Below, piece after piece: positions 32,974 to 44,379 of a DNA stretch of 64,000 bases. Each line of letters starts with the position of its first letter. The first letter of the stretch is position 1. The position numbers and the translations under genes are program-made. The stretch is from Theobroma cacao (Eukaryota; Streptophyta; Magnoliopsida; Malvales; Malvaceae), in contig NC_030854.1 of assembly GCF_000208745.1 (NCBI RefSeq), forward strand, positions 19,979,604 through 20,043,603, in the 5' to 3' direction. Below the pieces are notes generated by a model. The model worked only from the letters and a program-made list of their open reading frames with translations. It was not told the DNA's origin and searched no databases.

Positions 32974-34599
32974 TGTTAGCATTGACTGACAAAATATCTT
33001 ATGTTTTGATTTGACAAAATAACATAATACCTTGGTTTTATTGACAAGCATTTGAAATTCTCTAAATCATATCTTTAGCCTCTTAACATCATACTACAAT
33101 CATTTGAAAAGCCATACATCATTAGAAAAAATATCAAAAACTTTCAAACATTGAATATTAAGCCAAGGAAGCAAAGAGCAAACATGCCTTAACTTGATTT
33201 TAGAACACAAAGAACAAGCAAGGATGAATAGTTGAACTGAAGTGTCAAAATAACAAGAAATCTTGAGGAAATGAAGCTCTAGTCGATCATAGAAGATCAT
33301 CAATCGATCCTAAGTTAGAATGGGCAAGAATAGACAAGGAAACATGATTCGAGATAGTCATAGTTGATCCCTTAAATGAGGTAGTCGATCCTTAGGTAGT
33401 GGTCACACGAAAGTCAGACATTTATGAAGTTATAGTTGATTCTCCTCGAGTGCTAGTCGATCCTTGACTAGAACATAATGAAAAATCAGGTTGGAAGGAA
33501 CTGCAATAAATCTTGATCATGTAGCAGTTGATCCTTGAATAGTGAAATGGAGTAAAACTCAACTTTAAAGAGACCCAATCGATCCTCAAGGCATAGCAGT
33601 TGATCCTCAAGTCTAGAACTTCAAAGTTGCACACTCTCTCAAGTTGAATTGAGTATAGGATGAACTTAGTCAACAATAAAAGCCCTAATTCAAGATTTTT
33701 GAAGAACATAGTTGATCCTAGGAGCATGGTATTCGATCGTCAAGCTTCAAAAATAGGCAGATTTGATTCAAACTTGTGTCTAATGGCTCCAACATCCTTG
33801 GCATTATAAATAGATGCATTTGAGCCATTTTGAAGGATGAACATTAAAGAGAAAAACCCTAGAGAGACCCTCAAGCTTATTTTTCCTCTTTAGCTTTCAT
33901 CTTAGTTTTCCAACAAGTGTTCAAAAGCCAAAAAGCTCATTTCTTTAAAAATCATTGAGCTAATTTTTCTAAGATTATTTCTTCCCTTCATACAAAAGTT
34001 TAAACTTGTAGCATTTAGCCTTTGTGAGGAAAATCGTTTACTATACTCCTTTGTACACACATCCTTGTAAAGGTTATAGTTTAACCTTGAAAGCTATTTG
34101 TGGGTTTGTGATTAAGCCAATTAAAAACCATTGTTAAAGGGTTTCGTTTAATCTCGTAAAAAGCTCATTTTCCTTAGTGGATTTGAAATTAATTGGTGTT
34201 CCAAAGGAGTGGATGTTGGCACTAGAGAAAGTTGTACTACTATAAATATCTTGTGTTTTGCTTTTAATTTTTCGGATTATGATTTATTGCTTGCTTTTAC
34301 CTTAGGGAAATAATTTATCTTGATTTGTTGTTTATGCTTTGCTTGCATTTGGATTAGAAAAATATTTTACCTCAATTCATTATTTATGCCTTGCTTGTAG
34401 TTGACTTAGGAAAAGTATTTTACCTTTGTTTATTATTTGTTCTTTGCAATTTATTTTTGAAAACTCACTTGGGAAATCTACATGTTTTTGAATTTTTGGT
34501 TGCTAAAAGTCTTGATTTTACACTTAGTTTTCTAAAGAATTTTTAAATACCAATTCACCCATTCTTGGTATATCGTTCACTAAGAATTCTACACTAACA
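32974..34599 (+). repeat. 5' LTR of Cop-G
   Basis: About 1.6 kb from TGTTAGCATTGACTGAC to TACACTAACA, immediately followed by the PBS. The right boundary is firm; the left is chosen from the TGTTAGCATTGAC start, which resembles the Cop-F LTR start. No second LTR or TSD was found. Confidence 0.6.
33281..33745 (+). promoter_or_regulatory. Array of AGTCGATCC-type motifs in the Cop-G LTR
   Basis: Eleven or so copies of A(G/A)T(C/T)GATC(C/A), often followed by TTA or TCAAG, at about 33281, 33301, 33361, 33382, 33433, 33453, 33525, 33577, 33597, 33709 and 33731. Many occur in pairs about 20 bp apart. The array lies upstream of a likely transcription start (leader near 33800), so an enhancer role is plausible but inferred. 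Confidence 0.5.
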
Positions 34600-34600
34600 A

Positions 34601-34614
34601 TTAGTATTAGAGCT
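34601..34614 (+). other. Primer-binding site of Cop-G (initiator tRNA-Met)
   Basis: TTAGTATTAGAGCT follows the LTR end after one base. The expected form is TTGGTATCAGAGCT, so there are two transitions. Confidence 0.7.
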
Positions 34615-34680
34615 TGGACTCAAATTTTGTAGGTCTAACTACCTTTGAGAGATCTTTTGTAGAAGTTCAAGTTGAAAAAA

Positions 34681-35850
34681 ATGGAGGTGACAACAATTGT
34701 ACTTAGTGAAGGGCAATCGATCTGGAAAGCCACCCTTTTTTATAGGTAATAACTACCCTTATTGGAAATAACGTATGGAAATGTTTATGCAATCAATGGA
34801 CTTATATATTTAGAATGTAATATGAGATGGTCCATAAGTTCCAAGTAAAGAGGTAGATGGGAAAGTTGTCATTAAGTCTAGAAAAGATTAGGATGATAAA
34901 GATAAGAAGTTAATTCAAATAAATTGCAAGGCTTATTATACCTTTCTTTGTGCATGAGGAGTTAGTGAATTTAATAAAGCATCTATGTGTAAAAATGATA
35001 AGGAAATTTGAAACACTTTAAAAACCACATATGAGGGCACAAATCAAGTCAAGGAATCCAAAATTGGATTTCTTACAATAGACTATGAGTTATTTAGGAT
35101 GAGAAAAGATGAATCCATAAATGAGATTTTTGAGGTTTTACCAACATTGTAGGAGGTTTAAAAGCTCTAAGGAAAGACTTTCCCAATTCTCAACTTGTCA
35201 AGAAAATTTTATATAGCCTATCCAAGTCTTGGAGACCCAAAGTCATAGTTATAGAAAAAGCTAGAAATCTCAATAACTTTAAGTTTAAGAATTAATAGGA
35301 TCCTTACTTACATATGAGATAACACTGACCCGTGAAACTAAGTTAGAGGAGTTTAAGAAGGAAGAGGTCAGGTAAAAAGGAATAGCCTTTACGTCCTTAG
35401 TAGAGGAAGAAGAATGAAGCCAAAAGAGTGAAAATGAAACAGATAAAGACATGGCCATGCTATCTAGAAAATTTAATAGGTTCATGATAAAAAATTTTAA
35501 AACTAGAAGCACTTGAGAATTTGGCTTTTTGGTTGGTGCATGACCTCCCTACTTAAAGAGTAGAGTTTGAATCCTCCTTCCTCTAATTCAGAAAAAAAAA
35601 AAACTAAAAAACCTATATGGAAAGATGTGCCTAAGGAGAAGTATACAAGAGATCACTTGATATGTTATGATTGCAAAAAGCCCGATCACACCAAATATCA
35701 GTGCTCAAATAAAAGAAACACTTTAAGGAACTCTAAGAAGAAAGCAATGATGGCAACTTGGAGTGATAATGATGATTCTTAAGATAAGGATAGTGATGAA
35801 ATTGTCAACCTTTGTTACATGGCATGAGATGACTACAAGGTATATTCTAT
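34681..35850 (+). pseudogene. Cop-G gag, first part
   Basis: The start codon at 34681 opens MEVTTIVLSEGQSI, after which frameshifts follow. Recognisable Copia Gag pieces are FTNIVGGLKALRKDFPNSQL and VKKILYSLSKSWRPKVIVIE (about 35140-35260). The zinc knuckle CYDCKKPDHTKYQC (C-x2-C-x4-H-x4-C) is intact at about 35660-35705. A SINE is inserted between these two regions. The frame then runs to 35859, where S4 interrupts it. Confidence 0.8.
35509..35599 (+). mobile_element. SINE-2: second copy of the short tRNA-derived SINE, in Cop-G gag
   Basis: About 91 bp, starting GCACTTGAGAATTTGGC, with A-box-like TGGCTTTTTGG (35520-35530), B-box-like AGTTTGAATCC (35562-35572) and a poly(A) tail. Flanking direct repeats are AAAACTAGAA (35499-35508) and AAAACTAAAA (35600-35609), a 10-bp TSD with one mismatch. 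It aligns from its first base with SINE-1 (12571-12654), which fixes the 5' end of the family. It disrupts the Gag frame. Confidence 0.65.
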
Positions 35851-35859
35851 GTAAAACCC

Positions 35860-38581
35860 GACCCTATAAACACATGTCATGACATACATGCATTGAGTAG
35901 CATGTTATTACGCTAGGAAAGTTCTTAAGAATAGACGAAACCCGATATTGTACCTAATGGTACACTTGAGTTGATTTAACCTCGAACTATTTCAAATAGG
36001 AATTGTAGGATGAAATATAATATTTTATAGTCTAGGAATGACTAAAAATGATTGTTCGGAGTTCGAGGGTTCGTTTGGGGAAAAATTTAAAAATTTGATG
36101 TTTAGGGGCAAAATTATCATTTTGCCACCTAAGATAATAATTTGATCATGGAGTGAAATTTTTGACCAAGATTAACTATTTGGAGTATAATTTAATGATA
36201 GGAAGTGAAAAATTTAAATTCCGGTAATTTTCGGAACATAAGGGCAAAACGGTAATTTTGTCACCCCAAGGTAAAAACCGTAATTTTCACCACCCAAAAC
36301 TTGTCAAAATTATAGGATTTATTTATTTTTGGTATGAATAACTATAGTATTTCAAGTGGTGAAAAATAGAAGTTTAATGGATGAAATTTTAAAAATGGGC
36401 CAATGAGAAAGTGACACATGGCACTTTTTAATATTTTAATATTATTTTAATGAAAAGTAAGCCCATTTAAACCCCATATTAAGTGATGGCCGGCCATAAG
36501 GAGAGAACAAGAGAGAAAATAGAGAGGAAAGGAAGAAAAGAGAAAAACGAAAGGAAAACTAGAAAATTCAAAGGGAAAATCGTGTTTTTCGACCGTTTAC
36601 GCGTCTAACGGTAAGATTTTTCGACTTTAGCTTGATTTCTACCTTTCTTATGCCTTTGTTTCCATTTAGCATGCTTGAGGAGAGAGATCAAAAAGTGATA
36701 TCAAGGGCTGGACGAAATTCAAGGGGGAGGAATTTGAAATTTTTATGTTTTGATTTTTAGTTAAATTGATAGTTTTAGTTAGTTAAATGTGTATAGAAAT
36801 CAAATTGGGCAAGAAAGCATGAAATTTTCACAATACCCACCCTTGGCTGAATGTTCAATGATGTACAATGATGATGAACTGATTTTTATTCTAAGAGAAA
36901 TGAAGAAAAAATGATGAAAAATGGTTAAATGTGATAGAAAAACAAAGTGGAAAATTAACCGAGTAAATGTCCCATTTTTGACCAAATTTTTCAAGGAGGA
37001 AAGTGAGCTGATTTTGGTGATTTTAGAAGGTTATTGGCTGACATTTAATGGTTAGAAATGTTGGAGAGGAAATGGGACAATTTAGAGCTAAAATGGAGCG
37101 CGTTAGCTATTTATCGGGTAAAGTGCCAAAAAGGTTAAATACCGTATTTAAGCCGTTTTAGGATATTGCATTTCATACCATGCATTAGTATAGGATTTAA
37201 GTCAATTATATAGTGATTTATCATCAATGTGGTGAATTGGGTAAATTTTGCAATGTGTTTAGGAAGAAAGCCTTCCGGTAAAGGCAAAGAAGTCGTACCC
37301 GATGAACAGTGATCGGGGCACCTAAAAAGCAATTAGTTTGTACAAACGGTGAGTAAACCTATTATTATTGTAAATTATCTAGAGTTTATTTTTAAATGCT
37401 TTTCATGGATTTTATGAAATGAAAATGAGATTAAAATGGGATTTTTGATGCTTTAGAAATAAATGTGACAAATAAAAATATATTGTGTTGATTATGAAAT
37501 TGAGTAATTAGAGGCTATCAATTATTTTGAAATATATATTTTCCTATGAATGACTTATGATATATGAGTATATGTGGCTATATGTTATAATTGCATTGGG
37601 AATTTATGTAAGTTGTCTTTTACTATGTAGACTGGGTAAATAAATAAAAGCCACGTTATACTGTCAAAATTTTATTAAAATTGGTGGGTTTAGTCACTAT
37701 AGTGACAGGCTTCCATGGACTGCCTATTAGAGGGGCACGGTAAACCCGGTTATATAGTTACTCTGGTAGTAGAGGTGAGGAGGATAACTCCCGGGGTAGT
37801 ATTAGAGCTCACTTCACGTGGAACCCCCACGTGAATGTGTAACTCGGCCAACGCCAAGGAACGACTTGTTTTAAAAATAAAAATGTGTTTCACATATAAA
37901 TATCTTAACAACCTTGGCAGACTCGGTTAGATGCCTCGGCCAAGGTATCCCCGAGGATTAGTTTTGACTTGAGCTTTGTTTTTAATAAAAGTTAGAAGCC
38001 TTAACAATTGTTTTGGTAAATTACAAATATTTTATGGTTTAAGAAATAAATTGAAAACCTTATGAAATGGTTTGTAATTTGTTGTTTAAACTTGCCTCTA
38101 TTTTACTCGCCTTTAGATATTTATGATAATGTTTGTTTACTCATTGGGATTGCAAAATCTCACCCACCTCCTTTCCAAATATTTTAGGCCTGTGGTAGCT
38201 TGTAGATACCGATTTTGTCGAGGATTCCAGTTGACCCCTCTATCTCACAGACAGTAGGTTACTATCACCAACACTTGGTGTATTTAGGGGCCACTTGTCA
38301 TTGTAATTATTATTGTCTATTATAACTTTGTAAATTATTGTATGTATGAATTTATTTTACTTCTAACTTACAAAAGATTACTTACACGTGTTTCTATAAA
38401 TATGTTTTATATAAAAATTTTATATTTTTGTCTTTGATTTACTTGAGCTGAAAACGACTAGAAATTGTTTAAAATTGATATGTACGCCTTGCGGAGTTTC
38501 GATTGGTATTCCGGATAATGAGTATCAATCGGGACGTCGCGACGGTTGTCATGGGCCCTAGGGAGGTTTCGGGTCGTGACA
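35860..38581 (+). mobile_element. S4: complete S-family solo LTR in Cop-G gag
   Basis: A 2.7-kb unit from TGTAAAACCCGACCC to GGGTCGTGACA with a perfect TSD TTCTA (35855-35859 and 38582-38586). The Gag frame of Cop-G resumes in phase after one copy of the TSD is ignored. It aligns with S1, S3 and S5. It carries the clearest form of the family's palindromic G-box block (37813-37835) and the inverted repeat near 37910-37948. Confidence 0.93.
37813..37835 (+). promoter_or_regulatory. Palindromic double G-box in S4
   Basis: Two 9-bp arms, TTCACGTGG and CCACGTGAA, separated by AACCC, each containing the G-box CACGTG bound by plant bZIP and bHLH factors. The right arm, or its core, is found in all S copies: 15099-15104, 21429-21434, 29024-29029 and 61624-61629. 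Regulatory function is inferred only. Confidence 0.5.
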
Positions 38582-38586
38582 TTCTA

Positions 38587-39180
38587 TCCCTCATAATCTT
38601 GACCCATACATTCATGAAGAAAATGATTACACATTTGATGAGTTGCAAGATGCATATGATGACTTAATGTTTGAATTTGAGGAAAAGTTTTTGAAATACA
38701 AAGGAATCATATCTAAGCTTAAAGTAAAGAATGAAAATCTAGTCAAGAGTAAGATTGATCAAGAAAATATCACGAAAGGAATACAAGATGAAATTGACTT
38801 GTTAAAAGAGAAAGCTAAGAACTTGTATATGACACATTCTGTAAGTTTCAAGATAGCCAATAAAAATTGAATGATATGTTGGAATTGAAAAGGGCTTTCT
38901 TTAACAAAGGAGTAGGTTATGATTTTACACAAAAAGAAACTCATCTTAAAATTTTTTTGATAAAGATAAGGAAAAGTATAATGGTTTTTCTAGATGCATT
39001 TGTTGATTTAAATTTGGACACCTTACTTTATATTTCCCTTTGAGAATTGTCTCACTAAGAGACAAAATTGTGAAGTATGCATGGGTTGCAAAAGAAACTA
39101 AACCTTCAAAAGGTAAGGTTAAAAAGATTGATGAGGTTCCAAAAAGAACCAAGGTTAGTAACTTCAAATGACCTAAGAAA
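38587..39180 (+). pseudogene. Cop-G gag, second part
   Basis: This continues the Gag frame after S4. The stretch 38643-38870 is a strongly charged coiled coil (FDELQDAYDDLMFEFEEKFL, KLKVKNENLVKSK). At about 38985-39055 the residues FSRCI-DLNLDTLLYI occupy the place of a second zinc knuckle but the Cys/His pattern is destroyed. It ends in a Lys-rich stretch (TKPSKGKVKKIDEVPKRTK) near 39170. Cop-F has the same order of parts. Confidence 0.75.
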
Positions 39181-39644
39181 ATTTGTTACCCAGAACAAAA
39201 GCCTTTTTTTTTTATAGGAAGAGCTTAGATTGATAAAGTCAAAAGCACAAGAGAAAGGTAAATGGAATTTATATTTGTGAAAATAAATGCATAATTATCA
39301 AATAGTGATTAATGATGAAATTCTGTTGACATTTGATGATATGTTCTTATAATTTCTCTTTGAAATACTACTCACATATAAATTAAAGAATTTCCTTAAA
39401 TATGATTGATAAATATATCTTGAGTATCCATTCAAACTACATTACATGTACATCTTGAAAATATGAGTATTTGAAGTATATGTTGAATATTTATTTAAGT
39501 ACTCATGATTTATCCCCAAATGATTTAATATGTTCACTCAAAAGAAGGTAAGATTAGGGTATAATGTGAACTATTTTACTCCTATTTGATTATGTAATAT
39601 CTACCTTGTTAGTTTTGAGCTAATGAATACTTAAGGGGAGTTGA
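39181..39644. other. AT-rich non-coding stretch ending in a polypurine-like run
   Basis: No coding frame is found. The last part, TTAAGGGGAGTTGATTG (39628-39644), looks like a polypurine tract placed directly before the LTR start TGTTGACATTGAC. This suggests that internal sequence of a Cop-F-like element once lay on this side, so the LTR at 39645 may originally have been a 3' LTR. Confidence 0.4.
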
Positions 39645-42229
39645 TTGTTGACATTGACTTATAATTCATGAGTAATTTTAGGTATTCAACAATAAGTTTG
39701 ATGGAAATTCAACAAATGGTGTCCTTCTAGAATGGTAATATCTTTTAAACACTATATTAACGTTGTACTTAATGATGATTCATATTTGTGCTTAAATGAT
39801 AAATTAGGCCATAATTATGCTCCTTATTATATTTTGTAAATTATGTTTATCATATTGTATAGTTGATTGATTGATTTATGTATGTGAAGTTTGGATACTT
39901 AATTAATGCTTTCATTTGTAGATTATGTTTTAATACATTTCTTGTTCTTGAGAATAATTTTGTATGTGAATATTTTTGCATGTTAAATATGTCTAATTGT
40001 TCATATGAATGTATGATTATATAATTAGATTATGGTATGTTTTACAATACATTGTTCATATCACATATGCATATACCGCACCTACAAGACATACATTTAT
40101 AGGATCTCCAATCATCCTTCATGAGTTTTTAAATTTACATCTTTAGGTCTTGTTAAAGCTCCAAGACCTAATAGCTAAAGGAGTTTTGTTAAGTAGTGTT
40201 GGTTTTAGAAGGTGGTACCAAATTGGTGAATGGACTTGCATTTAAATTGTTTTGATAAAAATTGCATAAAGTGTTTGACTGTAATGTATTTTTGTTTTTT
40301 AGTATGTTTATTCTTGAATATTTCAAAATATGCATGGGAACAAGCTTATGAAATTTGATGTCTAACTATTGTGAATGAAAAGTGTTGAGTGATAACTGTA
40401 TGATAGAGAGTTATTTCGTCTTAATTTTAGCTATTAAGGTGCTAGGTTCTTGAGTTTTAGCATAGATTTTAGATGTTTTTAATTATTTATTTAATTATAG
40501 TTAATTATGTTGGGTCAATTGCATTTAGATTATTTTAGGCTAAGTTAGATGTTAAATTGCTTAAGAAATTCTACTATTGATTAAATTGTGCTTTTGTAGG
40601 TGTACTTTGAAGTACTTTTAATTGCACTAGAAGTGTGCATTCTAGGTGCAGACTTCCTTTATACATGTTTCAGCTTTTCTAGAATATCTCCCACTATAGA
40701 AGTCCAAATGATGTGATTTTTAAACCATTGGAAAGCTTAGAGGTAGAACTACAAGTTTCATGTTTACCACTTTACCCAGTTTTGCCTTGAAGAAGGAGAA
40801 ACATGCATCACAAATCTACACCATGGTGCTAAAAAGCCAACACCGTGGCACTATGGGTTTGTAAAGATGCCTTTTCAAAGATGAGAGTCTGAATTGGATT
40901 GAAATTATGTTTGTGGAGCCCCATAAATACATCCTTATGAAGCTAAATTGAAGGGAGGCTAGAGAGAATCAGTTTTAGGTTATTTTAAGAGCAGATTAGC
41001 CACCAAAAACTACTTAAGAAAAACATGATCAACCATGGAAGATTGAAGATTGAAGATTGAAGATCACCAATCTCTAGTTTTTTTTTTCTATCCCTAGTTT
41101 TCTTGTCTCTTATGTTTGAGATGGTTAAACTCAATTGTTTTGTGTTCTTTATTGTCAATTAGGAGTAGCTAATTTTTTTTCTCTAGGATTGAAATTGAAC
41201 TCACATGTAGTTTAAATTTTTAATATCTTTCTTGCTTATTTTCAATGGAATTGAATTGTTTATTCCAATTTGTTCTTAATGCTTTTAGTTGCGTGATCAC
41301 CAATTAAAATTGATTTGGAAACCTAAACATAACTTGAGAAAGGGAGTTTAGTGTAGGCCAAGGTTGGAATAGCATATTGCCATATTTATTTGCTTGGATG
41401 AATAAATTGATATCTGTATAAAATAAAGATATACTATATGCCATAAATAGCTAGTATTAGAGGTTGAACTTAATAAGTATGTTTTAATTTCAATACACAT
41501 ATAGATATAGTGTTTTGATTAAAATATATATGTTTGTAAGAGTAAATGAGAGCCTTATAAAAAATTGAGGACTCTAGGTTAGCAATTCAATCCATTGAAA
41601 TAAGTTAAGACAGAGAGGTAAGATTAAGATGAAGGGTGAGGGATATTGTAATCCTGGGCTTATTTAGATTGATTTTTTCTCTAATTATTATTGCTATGAT
41701 TTTTATTTTAGTTTATTATGATTTAGTTTTATCTACTTTCTAGTTTAATTAATTATTTGAGTTTGACTATTTGGATAAGACTAAATTGTGATAATTTTAG
41801 TACTTAATGAAATTTTTGATCAATTCCCTATGGGATCGATACTTTACTTGCCATAATATTATCTGTTCGATACGTATACTTGCGTGAGTAGAAAATTAGA
41901 CAACATTGAGATATGTTGAGTATGAAAAATTAGATATTTGAAAATGATATGTGATTTAGTGCTTATGAAAAATTAATTTCACTAGTTTAGTAAAGTTAGG
42001 TAGAAAATCATAGATTGGGATATCGAGGTAGTGGATGTAGGTCAAGGAGATCAAACCACTATAAACGCTTGTGCTTTGTCCACTTCTCTTAACCTTTCCT
42101 TAGTGTTTTTTAACCTTAACAAGTTTTAAACCATTCATTTTATTTTAAAATGAGCTTTTCAAGAACAAAAAATTGCTTTCAAAATTTTCAGTGCTATTCA
42201 CCCCTTCTAGCACTCTATTGAGACTAACA
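39645..42229 (+). repeat. LTR of Cop-F, split by an Athila solo LTR
   Basis: It runs from TGTTGACATTGAC to GAGACTAACA, next to the PBS. Without the Athila insertion it is about 1.06 kb. The right boundary is firm; the left is inferred from the TGTTGACATTGAC start and the polypurine-like run before it. Confidence 0.6.
40390..41905 (+). mobile_element. Athila-type solo LTR inside the Cop-F LTR
   Basis: A 1,516-bp unit from TGATAACTGTATGATAGAG to TAGACAACA with a perfect TSD TTGAG (40385-40389 and 41906-41910). It is homologous to the LTRs of Ath-C (20414 and 26561), sharing the first 30 bp, the CATTGGAAAG..GAGG segment and the CGATACTTTACTT end. No PBS or gag is attached, so it is a solo LTR formed by LTR-LTR recombination. 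Confidence 0.92.
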
Positions 42230-42231
42230 AG

Positions 42232-42244
42232 TGGTATTAGAGTC
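42232..42244 (+). other. Primer-binding site of Cop-F (initiator tRNA-Met)
   Basis: TGGTATTAGAGTC lies 2 bp after the LTR end. The usual form is TGGTATCAGAGCC. Confidence 0.75.
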
Positions 42245-42286
42245 CAACCCTTAAAATTAAGACTTTACGTCCTTAGGGAGATCCAA

Positions 42287-43280
42287 ATGGCTATGCAAAA
42301 GTTTGTTGTTGTTGAGGGGTCCATTCACAAATAGACTTTTTCTATTTGATGGATTAAATTATGCTTATTGGAGCACTAGAATTCCCATTTATATTAGAGC
42401 TCTTGATTATGAAATGTGGGATGTAATTACGAGAGGATCTTATATTCCCACCTCACTTAGTTTTGTCACGAGAGAAAAAATTCCCAAACTAAGGGCAGAA
42501 TGGACTAAAACTAAAGTAAAAAAGGTTCAAACCAATTTTAAAGCTATTAACGCTCTCCATTGTGCATTGATTCCCATTAAATTCAATAAAACCTCTGGTT
42601 ATACAACAACCAAGGACATTTTGGAAAACTTAGAGTCATTCATGAAGGGACTTTTCAAGTTAAAGAGTCTAAAATTGCTTTACTCACATATAACTATGAA
42701 ATGTTCAAAATAGAACCGGGTGAAGACATCTCTACCAAGATTGATAGGTTTACCAACATTACAAACAAGCTGAATCAACTTGGCAAAACCTCCCTGAACT
42801 TGAGTTAGTTAAGAGATTGCTTAAATGCCTCTTATAAAGCTGGAAACCTAAAATCACTATCATCTGAAAGGCTAAGGATATTAATGTAGTTGGTCTTGAT
42901 GAAATCTGTGGCTCACTTGTCACACATGAACTTCAAATGAAAAAAGAAAAAGAGGAGGAAAAGAAATAAGCCAATGAGTAAAGGAAAAACCTTGCTTTAA
43001 AGATTAACACACATAAGGAAGAACTAGAAAATCTATCTAGTGATGATGAAGAAGAGTTAACCATGATGGCTAGAAGATTCAAAAGCTCATGGGACAAAAA
43101 GGTAGAAGGATTGGACAAAAAAATTACAAGAAGGATCAAGGTTCTTCATGGAAAAACAAGCACAAGGGTGATTTCAACAAAAAGGATGAAATGGTTTGCT
43201 TCGAATGTAAAAACGTAGTCATTTCAGATTTGAATGCCCATTACTCAAGGAAGAATCTTCAAAGAAAATGAAGAAACCAA
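42287..43280 (+). pseudogene. Cop-F gag, core and first zinc knuckle
   Basis: The likely start codon at 42287 (MAMQKFVVVEG) is out of phase with the main frame 42303-42713, so there is an early frameshift. The main frame has the Copia Gag core FLFDGLNYAYWSTRIPIYIR, ALDYEMWDVIT and KKVQTNFKAINALHCALIP. It continues in other frames as NYEMFKIEPGEDISTKI and FTNITNKLNQLGKTS (about 42690-42800). The zinc knuckle at about 43195-43255 begins CFECK but its His/Cys half is lost to a frameshift. Confidence 0.8.
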
Positions 43281-43339
43281 AAAGAGCAATGGTGGCAACA
43301 ACATCGCCTAACAGTGATTTTTCAAGCTTAGAGGAAGAA

Positions 43340-43948
43340 AAAAAAATTGGAAGAAAGAGCAAATTTCTACCAAATGGCAAAAAAAAAAAAAATTGAGGTA
43401 ACATCTAAATCTTGTAATATTTCTTATGATGAACTTCAAGATGAGTACGATTTATTCTATGTTGAATTTGAAAAGCTTGCATTGAAATATAAAACTATAA
43501 GGAAAAAAGCCATAGCATTGGATGATGAATAAAAAAAACTCAAGCATGATTTTAATTTTGTTTTTGATCAAAGGAATGTGCTTCAAATTTAGCTTGAACA
43601 TTCCAAAATAGATTTTGAAATCTTGAAGTTGGAACTACAAGTAAAAATAAAGCCTTGCAAAAGATAGTGGATGAAAATGTTGCTCTCAAAGCTTTAATGG
43701 AAAAGAGTTCAAAACTACAATTTAAAAGTGAAGAGAAGCTAAAAGGAATTACGATTTTCAAAAATAAAATTTATGTATCCTCACATCATTGTTATGTGTG
43801 GGGCAAGAGAGATCATTTATCTTATGATTGCTATCATAATGGAAGCAACCTTCCCAAAACCAAATTAGTTTGGATGCTTAAAAGATCTCATGTGCTTTCT
43901 AACCCTCAAGGACCCATCAAAGTATGGGTACTTATAAAGAAAAATTGA
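43340..43948 (+). pseudogene. Cop-F gag, coiled coil and second zinc knuckle
   Basis: The stretch YDELQDEYDLFYVEFEKLALKY (about 43425-43490) is a coiled coil like that of Cop-G. At about 43785-43835 the residues CYVWGKRDHLSYDC form a second zinc knuckle whose second Cys is now Trp. Two frames with several stops cover the region. Confidence 0.75.
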
Positions 43949-44009
43949 AAATCTGTTTTGTAAGTTGAGCAAAAGCAAAAGGATCAATGTTTTGAAACTC
44001 AACCAAAAG

Positions 44010-44360
44010 AAAGGCAACCTTGATAGTTGGATAGTGGATACTCAAGACACATGACTAGCAATGAGAAATTATTTACAAAGCTTGATAGGAAGAATAGTAG
44101 TAGTGTTTGCTTTGGTGATGACTCCAAAGTTATTATCAAAGGAATTAGAACCATTGGTAACACTTATCAAACTCAAATTGTGCATGTTTTATTGGTTAAA
44201 GGTCTAAGACATAACTTACTACGCATTAGTTAGCTTTGTGATAAAGGTTTTAAAGTTTGCTTTGATTCCCATGGATGTCAAGTAATTGATGTTGGTGCTA
44301 ACAAAGTTGCATTCGTTGGCAAAATAATTAAGAACATGTATGTTATCTTTCTTGATTAAA
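44010..44360 (+). pseudogene. Cop-F aspartic protease
   Basis: The active-site region reads MDSGYSRHMTSNEKLFTKL: the D-S-G triad is intact, with Tyr where relatives have Cys or Ala. It is followed by VCFGDDSKVIIKGIRTIGN, VLLVKGLRHNLLRIS, then a stop at 44231. Beyond the stop LCDKGFKVCFDSHGCQVI continues in phase to about 44360, the usual end of a Copia protease domain. Confidence 0.8.
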
Positions 44361-44379
44361 TTGAGCCTAATAGTGAATC

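Larger units (their letters stand above)
32974..39180 (+). mobile_element. Cop-G: 5' part of a Copia element (LTR, PBS, gag)
   Basis: A long LTR (32974-34599), an initiator-tRNA-Met PBS and a Gag frame with zinc knuckle identify the 5' half of a plant Copia element with a long LTR. The Gag style (two zinc knuckles separated by a coiled coil) is shared with Cop-F but the LTR sequences differ. Two later insertions lie in gag: a SINE (35509-35599) and solo LTR S4 (35860-38581). Protease, integrase and RT are missing; the similarity fades out after 39180. Confidence 0.8.
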
